Below, piece after piece: positions 8,824 through 16,289 of a stretch of 64,000 bases of DNA. The stretch's first letter is position 1, and every line of letters begins with the position of its first letter. The stretch spans positions 992,001 through 1,056,000 of the forward strand of contig NZ_CP082161.1 in the NCBI RefSeq assembly GCF_023101665.1, written 5' to 3'. The stretch comes from Bradyrhizobium sp. 195 (GTDB taxonomy: Bacteria; Pseudomonadota; Alphaproteobacteria; Rhizobiales; Xanthobacteraceae). The position numbers and the translations under genes are program-made. Below the pieces are notes generated by a model. It searched no databases. It had not been told where the DNA came from and saw nothing but the letters and a program-made list of their open reading frames with translations.

Positions 8824-10314
8824 TCAGTCGGTGATGAAGCCATAGGTGCCGCGGTAGTTCTTGGCCGGTTCGGTTCGGCCAGGCACGCCATAGATCCGGT
8901 TGATGTTGCCGATCAGCTGGGCTTGCGGATCGGCCGGCGGGGCAAAGCCGTCATCCGGACGCGACAGATCCTTCGGCGCCACCGCGCGAACGACGTAGGG
9001 CGTTACGATCACGACGAGCTCAGTCGCGTTGTTGACGAAGTCGCGGCTGCGGAACAGCGTGCCGAGGATCGGGAGCTGCATCAGTCCCGGCAGTCCGCTG
9101 ACCGCCTGCTTGGTCTGCTGCTGGATCAGGCCGGCCATCGCCATAGCGCCGCCGGAGGGAATTTCCAGCGAGGTCTCCGCGCGGCGGGTCCTGATCGAGG
9201 GCACCGTCAGCGAGTTCACTGACGTCGAGGTCACGGCCTGCGACAGCGTGATCGCGTTTTCGTTCGAAAGCTCGGAAACCTCGGTCATCACCCGCAGGCT
9301 GATCTTGCCTTCGCTCAGCACCACGGGGGTGAAGTTGAGCGAGATGCCGAACTTCTTGAAGCTGATCTGGGTGGTACAGACATGCGTGGTGGGATCGCAC
9401 GCATAGCCTGCCGGGACCGGGAATTCACCGCCGGCGATGAACGTTGCCGATTCACCGGAGATCGCGGTCAGGTTCGGTTCGGCCAGCGTGCGGATCACCC
9501 CCGCGGTTTCCATCGCGCGCAGGGTGGCCTGCACCGACGGTGCGGCGCCGAACTTCGTGGTCAGATTGTTGCCGTCCACGAGGTTCTTGCCGAGAGCCGT
9601 GAACGGATTCGAGTTGGAGAAGCTCACCACGGAAGTGCCGTAGTTGAGGTTGGCGGTCAGGTCGATGCCGAGCTGCTTGACGATGCTGCGCTGGACCTCG
9701 GCCACCGTCACCTTGAGCATGACCTGGTCGCGGCCGCGGACCACGATCGAGTTCACCACCTTGTCGGCGCCGCCGGCCAGGCGTGCGGCGAGATCGTTGG
9801 CCTGCTGCGCTTCCAACGGGTTCGCCGCCGTGCCGGTCAGGACGATGCCGTCGCCGAGCCCGTCGATCTGGATGTCTGAATTGGGCAGGACCTGCTTCAG
9901 CGCGGCCCGCACGCCGTTGAGGTCGCGCTTGACCGCGATGTCATAGGCCGCAATCTGCTGACCGGCGGAATCGAAGAACACGATATTGGTCTGGCCGACC
10001 GCGGCGCCGATGATATAGGCGCGCTGCGCCGAGCGGACCACCGCATTGGCGATCTTGGGATCGGCGACCAGCACGTCCTTGATGTCGCGCGGCAGGTCGA
10101 TCACGATGGACTTGCCGACGCCGAGCGAGAGGAAGCGCGCGTTCATCTGGCCGTCCGCTGCGGCCGACGCCACGGGGCGGTAATCGGCGGCGACCACGGG
10201 GGTCAGAACCGGGTTGAGCGCCAGCGCGACAGCGGCCGAAAACGACAGGGCGCGGACCATGGAGGTTCGCATCGTCGTCAAATCCACCCTGCATTTCATA
10301 TCGACTGTCTTCAT
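8824..10314 (-). CDS. cpaC: CpaC/RcpA outer membrane secretin
   Basis: A 496-residue secretin forming the outer-membrane channel for the Flp pilus. A signal peptide lies at about residues 18-43 (MVRALSFSAAVALALNPVL). The pilus-type N-terminal domain follows (about 65-135, LGVGKSIVIDLPRDIKDVLV), then a BON-like segment, then the secretin domain from about 245 to 455 with the conserved VPSIRTRRAETSLEIPSGGA and VVIVTPYVVR stretches. The ATG at 10314 overlaps the cpaB stop (ATGA). An internal ATG at 10263, immediately before the signal peptide, is an alternative start. Confidence 0.95.
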   Translation of the reverse strand: MKTVDMKCRVDLTTMRTSMVRALSFSAAVALALNPVLTPVVAADYRPVASAAADGQMNARFLSLGVGKSIVIDLPRDIKDVLVADPKIANAVVRSAQRAYIIGAAVGQTNIVFFDSAGQQIAAYDIAVKRDLNGVRAALKQVLPNSDIQIDGLGDGIVLTGTAANPLEAQQANDLAARLAGGADKVVNSIVVRGRDQVMLKVTVAEVQRSIVKQLGIDLTANLNYGTSVVSFSNSNPFTALGKNLVDGNNLTTKFGAAPSVQATLRAMETAGVIRTLAEPNLTAISGESATFIAGGEFPVPAGYACDPTTHVCTTQISFKKFGISLNFTPVVLSEGKISLRVMTEVSELSNENAITLSQAVTSTSVNSLTVPSIRTRRAETSLEIPSGGAMAMAGLIQQQTKQAVSGLPGLMQLPILGTLFRSRDFVNNATELVVIVTPYVVRAVAPKDLSRPDDGFAPPADPQAQLIGNINRIYGVPGRTEPAKNYRGTYGFITD

Positions 10315-11108
10315 CGTGCCTTCGCCGTCTGACTTGGAATGCCGTAGCGAATGATCGAAATACCGTCCCGCTTCTGCGCGGAGTCATCGAGCGTGATTTC
10401 GCTCATCTTGACGTCGACGATGCTGCGCAGTGCCAGCGACAGCGTGCCGCTTTGGCGGGACGCCGAAAGCGTTGCGGTCTGCGCGGGATTGAGCTCGAGG
10501 GTGACGGTCTTGCCGACCACGGCGTTCTGGCCGTCCTTCTCCTTCGGCGCCTGATCGATGGCGAGGACGCGGATATTGGCCAGGATGATCTCGGAGGTGA
10601 CGACGTCGGGGGCGCCGCTGCTCTGGTCCGGGTTCTTCAGCCGGCGCGTGAGCAGGACGTCGACGCGATCGTTGGGCAGGATGAAGCCGCCCGCGCCGGT
10701 CTCCGGCGAGATCTCGGTCGAGATCGCCCGCATGCCGGTGGGCAGGATTGCCGCCATGAAACCGGAACCCTCGGCCTTGACCAGCTTCTGGTCGCGAATC
10801 GGTTCGCCCTGAATGAAGGGCGCGCGCGCGATCGAACCGGCGACCTGGGTCGCGCCTTCGGGACGCTCGTTGCGGCGGATGAAGGTGGCGCTGGCGGTCG
10901 CGGCCGGCCAAGTCTGCCATTGCACGTCTTCCGGCTTCACGGTCTGGCCGAGGCCGATGTCGTTCTTGGCCACGAGAACGTCGACGGTCGGAAGCTGCGC
11001 GACCGGGGCCGGAGGCGGCGCAGAATTGTCCGAGCCGCTCGCCAGGTACGCGGCGACGCCGCCGGCGCAGATGGCGACCGTCAGGACGACAATGCGTGCC
11101 CTATTCAT
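10311..11108 (-). CDS. cpaB: CpaB/RcpC Flp pilus assembly protein
   Basis: A 265-residue periplasmic protein with one N-terminal membrane anchor (residues 5-22, RIVVLTVAICAGGVAAYL), a SAF-like beta-clip domain (DVLVAKNDIGLGQTVKPEDV) and the RcpC/CpaB C-terminal domain (PNDRVDVLLTRRLKNPD). It works beside the secretin CpaC, whose start it overlaps by 4 bp. I used the ATG at 11108, directly before the membrane helix. The frame continues to 11180 but adds a leader without signal character. It is the first gene of the cpaB-tadC operon, with a 128-bp gap to cpaA that should contain a promoter. Confidence 0.92.
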   Translation of the reverse strand: MNRARIVVLTVAICAGGVAAYLASGSDNSAPPPAPVAQLPTVDVLVAKNDIGLGQTVKPEDVQWQTWPAATASATFIRRNERPEGATQVAGSIARAPFIQGEPIRDQKLVKAEGSGFMAAILPTGMRAISTEISPETGAGGFILPNDRVDVLLTRRLKNPDQSSGAPDVVTSEIILANIRVLAIDQAPKEKDGQNAVVGKTVTLELNPAQTATLSASRQSGTLSLALRSIVDVKMSEITLDDSAQKRDGISIIRYGIPSQTAKAR

Positions 11109-11183
11109 ACGCTTCACTTTCCAACAAAACGCCGCGACGCTGCCGCCGCCGTAATCGGCAGTTGACCAGCTATTCGTCAAAGC

Positions 11184-11191
11184 ATGGTTAA
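11184..11191 (-). promoter_or_regulatory. TTAACCAT motif upstream of cpaB (CtrA-type half site)
   Basis: On the minus strand the sequence TTAACCAT lies about 75 bp before the cpaB start. TTAACCAT is a recognised half-site of the alphaproteobacterial cell-cycle regulator CtrA, which controls Tad pili in Caulobacter. A short motif like this also occurs by chance, so this is a candidate only. Confidence 0.3.
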
Positions 11192-11236
11192 TGAGGCGTA
11201 TCTAAATCGCCTTAACGCCCGGTTTACCCAGTGCGT

Positions 11237-11761
11237 TCAGCGCAGTGCGAGGTGGGCGAGGTCGATCGCCTTCACCCATTCGGTCTCCGGGTAGACCATC
11301 AGCGCGCTCATGGCGAGCGCGATGCCGTAGGGGATGCCGCTCTCCTTGGCGTGCAGCCGCGCGAGCCAGGCCTGACCCGCCAGCCCGTAGGGCAGCGGCC
11401 ATTGCCGGAACTGGAGCAGGAGCAGCGTCAGCGCGCCGCCGAACAGCGAGGCGTAGAGCAGGAAGTTCATCAACTGCGCGAACCCGAACCAGAGCGCGAC
11501 CGAGGCCGCGACCTTGGCGTCGCCGCCGCCGACCCAGCCCATCGCAAAGCAGGTGAAGGCCACGACCAGGAGAAGCGCGCCGGCACCGACATGACTCAGC
11601 ATCTCGTAAGGTGCCATGCCACCGGCGAGGGCAAGTGCGAAGAAGCCGGCGACCAGCGCCAGCGACACACGGTTCGAGATCGTCATCGTGAAGAGATCGC
11701 TCGCGGCGGCGAACGCCATCAGGGCCGGGAAGAGCAGAAGGCGCGCAAGGTCGAGGATCAT
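11237..11761 (-). CDS. cpaA: CpaA prepilin peptidase (A24 family)
   Basis: A 174-residue polytopic membrane aspartic peptidase that cleaves the Flp prepilin and pseudopilins. Both catalytic aspartates are visible: one in the first loop (AAASDLFTMTISNR, about residue 22) and one in the GxGD motif (GWVGGGDAKVA, about residue 78). About six membrane helices fill the sequence. It lacks the N-terminal methyltransferase domain of PilD, as is normal for Tad systems. It is transcribed away from the flp pilin and 48-aa gene region and is followed by the cpaB operon on the same strand. Confidence 0.93.
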   Translation of the reverse strand: MILDLARLLLFPALMAFAAASDLFTMTISNRVSLALVAGFFALALAGGMAPYEMLSHVGAGALLLVVAFTCFAMGWVGGGDAKVAASVALWFGFAQLMNFLLYASLFGGALTLLLLQFRQWPLPYGLAGQAWLARLHAKESGIPYGIALAMSALMVYPETEWVKAIDLAHLALR

Positions 11762-11883
11762 GGGCTGCGTTTTGGGCCTGGGTTTGCCGCGGGAACTGGC
11801 GTCGGGCGATGCTAGCCGGCAGTGCTAAACAAACCGACAACGGCAGTAAGGGTCGCGCGGGGCCGAAGCCGCCGAACGCGTGC

Positions 11884-12030
11884 TCACCAGAGGCTGGCAA
11901 TGCGCGCGGCGAGCGCGACTGTTGCAAGCAGCAGGGCAAGGCAGACCCAATAGACCGGTGATCCGGCCTGCGCCGCCCCTGCCTCGTTCGCCGCGACCGC
12001 GGCATCGGTTCTGTACTCGCGCAACGCCAC
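11884..12030 (-). CDS. Small membrane protein between pilin and cpaA (48 aa)
   Basis: A short gene that begins with GTG at 12030, seven bases after GGCGAG. The product has a polar N-terminus (about residues 1-24, ALREYRTDAAVAANEAG) and one membrane helix (about 26-45, VYWVCLALLLATVALAARIA), ending in SLW. The size, position between the flp pilin and the prepilin peptidase, and a plausible ribosome-binding site argue that it is real, although I know no characterised homologue. It may be an accessory Tad membrane peptide. It falls below common gene-calling size limits. Confidence 0.6.
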   Translation of the reverse strand: MALREYRTDAAVAANEAGAAQAGSPVYWVCLALLLATVALAARIASLW

Positions 12031-12057
12031 TGGAACTCGCCGTCTTCAAAAACAAAG

Positions 12058-12075
12058 GCCCCGGAGATCCGGGGC
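12058..12075 (-). terminator. Rho-independent terminator after flp pilin gene
   Basis: A GCCCCGGA/TCCGGGGC hairpin with a two-base loop. On the minus strand it is followed by CTTTGTTTTT, so it would end the flp transcript and separate strong pilin expression from the 48-aa gene and cpaA. TTTT also follows on the plus strand. Confidence 0.75.
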
Positions 12076-12098
12076 TTTTGCCGTCGTTCGTCGGTCGC

Positions 12099-12263
12099 TT
12101 ACTTCAGCGACGTGCTGATCGAGGTGAACTTGGTGTTCAGCGTGGTGCCGAGATTGTTGACGACGGTGATGATGGCCAGCGCGATGCCGGCGGCGATCAG
12201 ACCGTATTCGATGGCGGTGGCGCCGGATTCATCCTTCGCGAAACGTGCAATCAAGTTCTTCAT
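12099..12263 (-). CDS. flp: Flp/Fap-type major pilin
   Basis: A 54-residue type IVb prepilin. The leader MKNLIARFAKDESG is cut by CpaA before ATAIEYG, with Glu at +5 and Tyr at +6 as in all Flp pilins. A hydrophobic helix (LIAAGIALAIITVV) forms the pilus core, and the tail is polar (NTKFTSISTSLK). The start is the ATG at 12263, eight bases after GGAG. The longer frame to 12326 lacks a leader signal. A strong hairpin terminator follows directly, as expected for an abundantly made subunit. Upstream to 12532 is a 269-bp shared promoter region. Confidence 0.95.
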   Translation of the reverse strand: MKNLIARFAKDESGATAIEYGLIAAGIALAIITVVNNLGTTLNTKFTSISTSLK

Positions 12264-12532
12264 GAACAAAACTCCATCTGGGGTGAAGATCGCCTCGTTC
12301 GGCGCCGTCTTTGACCCGATGACCATGAGAGCCGAGCTCTTTCGGTGGGGTTAATTCGATCAAGCAAACCCGATTCTGGTGCGATGCTTCCACCCAAAGT
12401 GAATTTCGCCTTAAGACTGCGGCTGCAATTCGCTCCGGTTCCAGATGCAGCGTGAGCGCGGCGTCGGCTTCACCCTCCCTTAAATCTAGCGGAGTAGGCG
12501 TAAGAGAACTGGAATCCGCGAGAGAGGCGACA

Positions 12533-13360
12533 ATGTCGAGCCTGCCCATGCTAGTCGCCTTGATGCTCGGTGAGACCATCGTGAAGGTGATCCCGGTCAC
12601 CTTCGCGCTCGCGGCCGTCTTCACCGTGCTCGAGCATTTCTGGGCCTGCAATCCCGGCGCACCGTGGTGGCGCAAGCGGGAGATCATCACCGACATCTGT
12701 TACTGGTTCTTCGTTCCGGTGTTCGCCCGCACCATGCGGATCGGACTTCTGATCGTCGGCGCCAGCGCCATCTTCAATATCCACGATGCCGACGGGCTCA
12801 TCGCCTTCTACGACAACGGCCACGGCCCGCTGGCGCAGCTGCCCCTGTGGGTGCAGGCCCTGCTATTCCTGATGCTGTCTGATTTCATGCTGTATTGGCT
12901 GCACCGGCTTTTCCATGACGGCGGCTTCTGGAAGTACCACGCCGTCCATCATTCGTCGGAGGAGATCGGGTGGATTTCCGCGGCCCGCTTCCATCCCGTC
13001 AATCTCATGCTCGGGACGATCAGCGTCGACGTCGTGCTGCTGATGGCCGGCATCTCCCCGAACGTCATGATCTGGGTCGGCCCGTTCACCACCTTCCATT
13101 CGGCCTTCGTGCACGCCAATCTGAACTGGACCTTCGGGCCGTTCAAATATTTGCTGGCAACGCCGGTATTCCACCGTTGGCACCACACCTCGCTCGAAGA
13201 GGGTGGCAACACCAATTTCGCCGGGACGTTCCCGATCTGGGACGTGCTGTTTGGCACCTTCCGCATGCCGGCGGGGCAGCTGCCGCAGGACTACGGCAAG
13301 GACGAAGCGACCATGCCGAAGGAGTTCGGGGGCCAACTGGCCTATCCGTTCCGCCGCTAG
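12533..13360 (+). CDS. Sterol desaturase / fatty acid hydroxylase family protein
   Basis: A 275-residue integral membrane di-iron oxygenase. The histidine clusters that hold the irons are present: HRLFH at about 124-128, HAVHH at about 136-140 and HRWHH near residue 216. Membrane helices lie at about 15-35, 55-80 and 105-122. Such enzymes hydroxylate or desaturate lipids (sterols, hopanoids, carotenoids or fatty chains); the substrate cannot be told here. The ATG at 12533 follows AGAGAGGCGAC. It sits inside the Tad cluster, divergent from the pilin gene, but has no known role in pili. Confidence 0.85.
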   Translation: MSSLPMLVALMLGETIVKVIPVTFALAAVFTVLEHFWACNPGAPWWRKREIITDICYWFFVPVFARTMRIGLLIVGASAIFNIHDADGLIAFYDNGHGPLAQLPLWVQALLFLMLSDFMLYWLHRLFHDGGFWKYHAVHHSSEEIGWISAARFHPVNLMLGTISVDVVLLMAGISPNVMIWVGPFTTFHSAFVHANLNWTFGPFKYLLATPVFHRWHHTSLEEGGNTNFAGTFPIWDVLFGTFRMPAGQLPQDYGKDEATMPKEFGGQLAYPFRR

Positions 13361-13516
13361 GATTGCAATATCGGGCGGGAAACGCCAGTCCGTTCAAACA
13401 ATAGTCGGCGAGTTTGCGGAACGTTCACGAATTAAAGGCAGGTTACCTAGGTCGGGCACTGGCTCCGCTGTCAGCTGGTTGCTTCTGCCGGTTTGTGACG
13501 TCCCGAGGGTAAGAGT

Positions 13517-14014
13517 ATGCGTAAAGAATTGCTGCGCCGTCATGCGCGCGTCTGTCTTCTGGTTGCCGCCGCAGTGCTGGCATCGCCGGCTGCCGGCCTC
13601 GCCGAGCCCACCGCCGACACCATCGCCGTCAATGTCGACCAGGCCAAGCTGGTGCGGCTGCCTGGCAAGGTCGCGACCATCGTGGTCGGCAATCCCCTGA
13701 TCGCGGACGTCACCCTCCAGCCCGGCGGCATGATCGTCGTGACCGGCAAGGGCTACGGTGCCACCAATTTCATCGCGCTCGACCGGAGCGGCGAGATTCT
13801 GGTCGACCGCCAGATCCAGGTCGAGGGTCCGAGCGACCGGCTCGTCACCGTCTATCGCGGGATCGAGCGCGAATCCTACAGCTGCGTGCCGATTTGCCAG
13901 CGTCGTGTGACGCTCGGCGACAGCGACGCCTACTTCAACAACACGATGAGCCAGGCCGGTTCGCTGAGCAGCAATGCCAGCGGCAACGCCGGTGCGGGCA
14001 CCAAGTCCAACTAG
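13517..14014 (+). CDS. Stand-alone pilus secretin N-terminal domain protein
   Basis: A 165-residue exported protein with a clear signal peptide (RVCLLVAAAVLASPAAGLAEP). It then carries one copy of the domain that begins CpaC/RcpA secretins (TIAVNVDQAKLVRLPGKVAT, VVGNPLIADVTLQPGG, NFIALDRSGEILVDRQIQVE). No secretin barrel follows. Two cysteines (CVPICQRR, about residues 123-127) could form a disulfide, and the last 35 residues are Ser/Asn/Gly-rich. It precedes the pseudopilin genes, so a periplasmic role in the Tad apparatus is likely but not proven. GAGGGTAAGAG provides the ribosome-binding site. Confidence 0.8.
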   Translation: MRKELLRRHARVCLLVAAAVLASPAAGLAEPTADTIAVNVDQAKLVRLPGKVATIVVGNPLIADVTLQPGGMIVVTGKGYGATNFIALDRSGEILVDRQIQVEGPSDRLVTVYRGIERESYSCVPICQRRVTLGDSDAYFNNTMSQAGSLSSNASGNAGAGTKSN

Positions 14015-14176
14015 CCAGGTCGACTGGCGGGTTGACCCGGGGATCGCCGAGCCCGCCAAGGCTAACGCATCCTTAACGATGCGGTTCGGCGGGCGTGAAT
14101 CGCCTGCAACACTTAAACAATCAGTTTTAGCTATTGAACCAAGCAGAGGATCGCCGCTGCTGGGGAATTTGACGCG

Positions 14177-14758
14177 ATGCCATCGCTTCCGCCTACGAGG
14201 TTCACGCTCCGGACAGCGCTATCCCGGTTTCATGGCAGCCGCCGCGGCTCCGCGGCGGTCGAGTTCGCGCTGGTCGCTCCGATTTTCTTCGCGCTGCTGT
14301 TCGCCATCATCGAGACGGCGCTGGTGTTCTTCGCAGGCCAGGTGCTCGAGACCGTCACCCAGAATTCCGCGCGTGCCATTCTGACCGGCCAGGCGCAAGC
14401 GCAGGGCGGCTCGGTGGCAGCCTGTCAGACCACGCCCAACGTGGTCGCGGCGTGCGATCAGACCACGTTCAAGACCTATGTCTGCAGCCAGATCCCGGCG
14501 CTCTTCGATTGCAGCAAGCTTTACGTCGACGTGGTGAGTACCAGTTCCTTCACAGCGCTGAACCTCACCAGTTACGGCGATTCCTGCAACTTCAATCCGA
14601 CCGGCGTGCAATACAATCCCGGCAGTTCCAGCCAGGTCGTCGTGGTGCGGATGTTCTATCAGTGGCCGCTCTTCGTCACCGGCCTCGGCTACAACATCGG
14701 TTGCAGCAGCAAGCGACTGCTGGTCGCGACCGCTGCCTTCAAAAACGAACCCTTCTGA
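14177..14758 (+). CDS. tadE: TadE-family pseudopilin
   Basis: A 193-residue minor pilin. The leader ends RRG, cut before SAAVEFALVAPIFF with Glu at +5 and Phe at +6, and the following hydrophobic helix (about residues 28-50) is the class IV pilin core. The C-terminal domain has several cysteines (near 75, 85, 97, 106, 135 and 175) and may be disulfide-stabilised. TadE proteins are processed by CpaA and are needed for Flp pilus biogenesis. The next gene, another TadE-like protein, begins 5 bp after its stop. There is a 162-bp leader region upstream with no other gene. Confidence 0.88.
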   Translation: MPSLPPTRFTLRTALSRFHGSRRGSAAVEFALVAPIFFALLFAIIETALVFFAGQVLETVTQNSARAILTGQAQAQGGSVAACQTTPNVVAACDQTTFKTYVCSQIPALFDCSKLYVDVVSTSSFTALNLTSYGDSCNFNPTGVQYNPGSSSQVVVVRMFYQWPLFVTGLGYNIGCSSKRLLVATAAFKNEPF

Positions 14759-14763
14759 GGCAG

Positions 14764-15396
14764 ATGGATCTGAGCGGACCAATGCGGGCGATTACGAAAT
14801 TCTCGAGGAATGCGCGCTGCTCGGTGCGCGACTTCGTCGCCGACAGCCGCGCCCTCGCGGCGACCGAATTCGCGGTCATCGTGCCGCTGATGCTGGTGAT
14901 GTTCTTCGGTACCGTCGAATTCTCGTCGGCCGTGGCGATCGATCGCAAAGTCACGTTGATCGCACGGACACTGTCCGATCTGACATCGCAGTCGACGACG
15001 CTGACCGATTCCGACATGCAGAACGCGTTCACGGCGAGCATCTCGATCATCATGCCTTACGACGCTACGCTCGTGAAAGGCTCGATCTCCCAGATCTACA
15101 TCGATGCCAACAGCATTGCCACGGTCCAGTGGAGCAAGGCCGGCACCATTGCGAGCGGTGCGACGCAAGCGACGCTGGCGACCTCGGCTCGGAAGGCCGG
15201 CGACAAGGTGACCAGCGAGCTTCCCTCGACGCTGTTGATTCCGTCGACCTACCTCATACTCAGCGAGGCGAGCTACACTTACACGCCTTCCGTGGGTTAC
15301 GTGTTGAAGTCGAGCATACCGCTGAGCGACCTGTCCTACACGCGGCCGCGCCAGGTCACATGCGTTCCCTACAACGGCGTACCGTCCTCGTGCTGA
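14764..15396 (+). CDS. TadE/TadG-like pseudopilin
   Basis: A 210-residue second minor pilin in operon with tadE. The prepilin-like junction is in DSRALAATEFAVIVPLMLVM at about residues 29-48: an acidic-hydrophobic TEF motif, then a membrane helix. Position -1 is alanine rather than the usual glycine. The rest is a beta-rich periplasmic domain. I chose the ATG at 14764 after GAGG; a second ATG at 14782 gives a leader of about 25 residues before the TEF motif and is equally possible. No von Willebrand domain is present, so it is shorter than classical TadG. Confidence 0.8.
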   Translation: MDLSGPMRAITKFSRNARCSVRDFVADSRALAATEFAVIVPLMLVMFFGTVEFSSAVAIDRKVTLIARTLSDLTSQSTTLTDSDMQNAFTASISIIMPYDATLVKGSISQIYIDANSIATVQWSKAGTIASGATQATLATSARKAGDKVTSELPSTLLIPSTYLILSEASYTYTPSVGYVLKSSIPLSDLSYTRPRQVTCVPYNGVPSSC

Positions 15397-15421
15397 CATT
15401 CACGAGCAGGCCCCCGGAATG

Positions 15422-15452
15422 AAAAAGGCCGTGCGTCGCGCACGGCCTTTTT
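15422..15452. terminator. Bidirectional rho-independent terminator
   Basis: AAAAAGGCCGTGCG pairs with CGCACGGCCTTTTT around a three-base loop. A-run and T-run flank both sides, so it can end transcription of the plus-strand pseudopilin pair and of the minus-strand cspA that converge here. Confidence 0.9.
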
Positions 15453-15498
15453 GTTTGCTTTGGCTGGCGCAAGCCGATCGGGCCAAGCGCCCGGCGGC

Positions 15499-15711
15499 TC
15501 AGCCTGCGTCGCGTAGGTTGTCCGCTGCCGACTTGCCGGAGCGGCGGTCGGCCACGATCTCGTAGGAGATCTTCTGACCTTCACGCAGCGTGCCGAGGCC
15601 TGCACGCTCGACAGCGCTGATGTGAACGAACACGTCCTGGCCGCCATCGTCGGGCTGAATGAAGCCGAAGCCTTTGGTCGCGTTAAACCACTTCACGGTT
15701 CCCATGCTCAC
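15499..15711 (-). CDS. Cold-shock domain protein (CspA family)
   Basis: A 70-residue single cold-shock domain that binds single-stranded RNA and DNA. Both nucleic-acid motifs are present: RNP1 as KGFGFIQP at residues 13-20 and RNP2 as VFVHISAV at about 27-34. GTG at 15711 lies nine bases after AAGGGA and is preferred. An ATG two codons in (15705) has poorer spacing. The C-terminus is slightly longer than E. coli CspA ([15 protein letters not shown]). The 266 bp upstream to the IF-1 gene hold no other gene and could contain the long structured 5' leader typical of cold-shock genes. Confidence 0.93.
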   Translation of the reverse strand: MSMGTVKWFNATKGFGFIQPDDGGQDVFVHISAVERAGLGTLREGQKISYEIVADRRSGKSAADNLRDAG

Positions 15712-15977
15712 GGGGGTAGTCCCTTCTCAGATAACACAATGTTGGAGCCCACTCGCGCAGGCCGGTTAGATCGAATTTTTGGAAGGGTCGTCAGCGTGTC
15801 TGAACCGGCTGTACCGGTGGATGCTAATGTCGTCCGGCCGAAAATCGATAAATTCATTTTATCGGAATTGAGGCCTCAAAACAATCCGGCCATGCACGAT
15901 TTTTTGATCCGCCGCGAGGTCCACGGCGGATCGACAGGCAGGCCGGAATCTTACTGCCGCTCGCGTGCCAGCAACCG

Positions 15978-16265
15978 CTAGCGACGGCGGAACTGGCCGC
16001 CGCGCTGGCCCGGACGAGGCGGTCCACCCATCCCGCTGGGACGTTCGTCCTTGTGGCGGAAAATCAGCCGGCCCTTCTCGAGGTCATAGGGCGACATCTC
16101 CACCGTCACGCGGTCGCCCGCCAGCGTCTTGATGCGGTTCTTCTTCATCTTGCCGGCGGTATAGGCAACGATCTCGTGTCCGGCGTCGAGCTGCACGCGG
16201 TAGCGGGCGTCGGGGAGGATTTCGGTGACCAGTCCTTCGAACTGGATCAGCTCTTCCTTAGCCAT
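15978..16265 (-). CDS. infA: Translation initiation factor IF-1 with basic C-terminal tail
   Basis: A 95-residue protein. Residues 1-73 form the IF-1 S1/OB fold ([57 protein letters not shown]). IF-1 occupies the ribosomal A site during initiation. Ordinary bacterial IF-1 is about 72 residues. This one carries an extra 22-residue Gly/Pro/Arg-rich tail ([20 protein letters not shown]), which suggests a specialised paralogue rather than the only infA copy. It is 24 bp downstream of a DEAD-box helicase gene on the same strand, so the two are probably co-transcribed. Confidence 0.9.
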   Translation of the reverse strand: MAKEELIQFEGLVTEILPDARYRVQLDAGHEIVAYTAGKMKKNRIKTLAGDRVTVEMSPYDLEKGRLIFRHKDERPSGMGGPPRPGQRGGQFRRR

Positions 16266-16289
16266 GTGGGTGTCTCCAGTCGTGGACTG

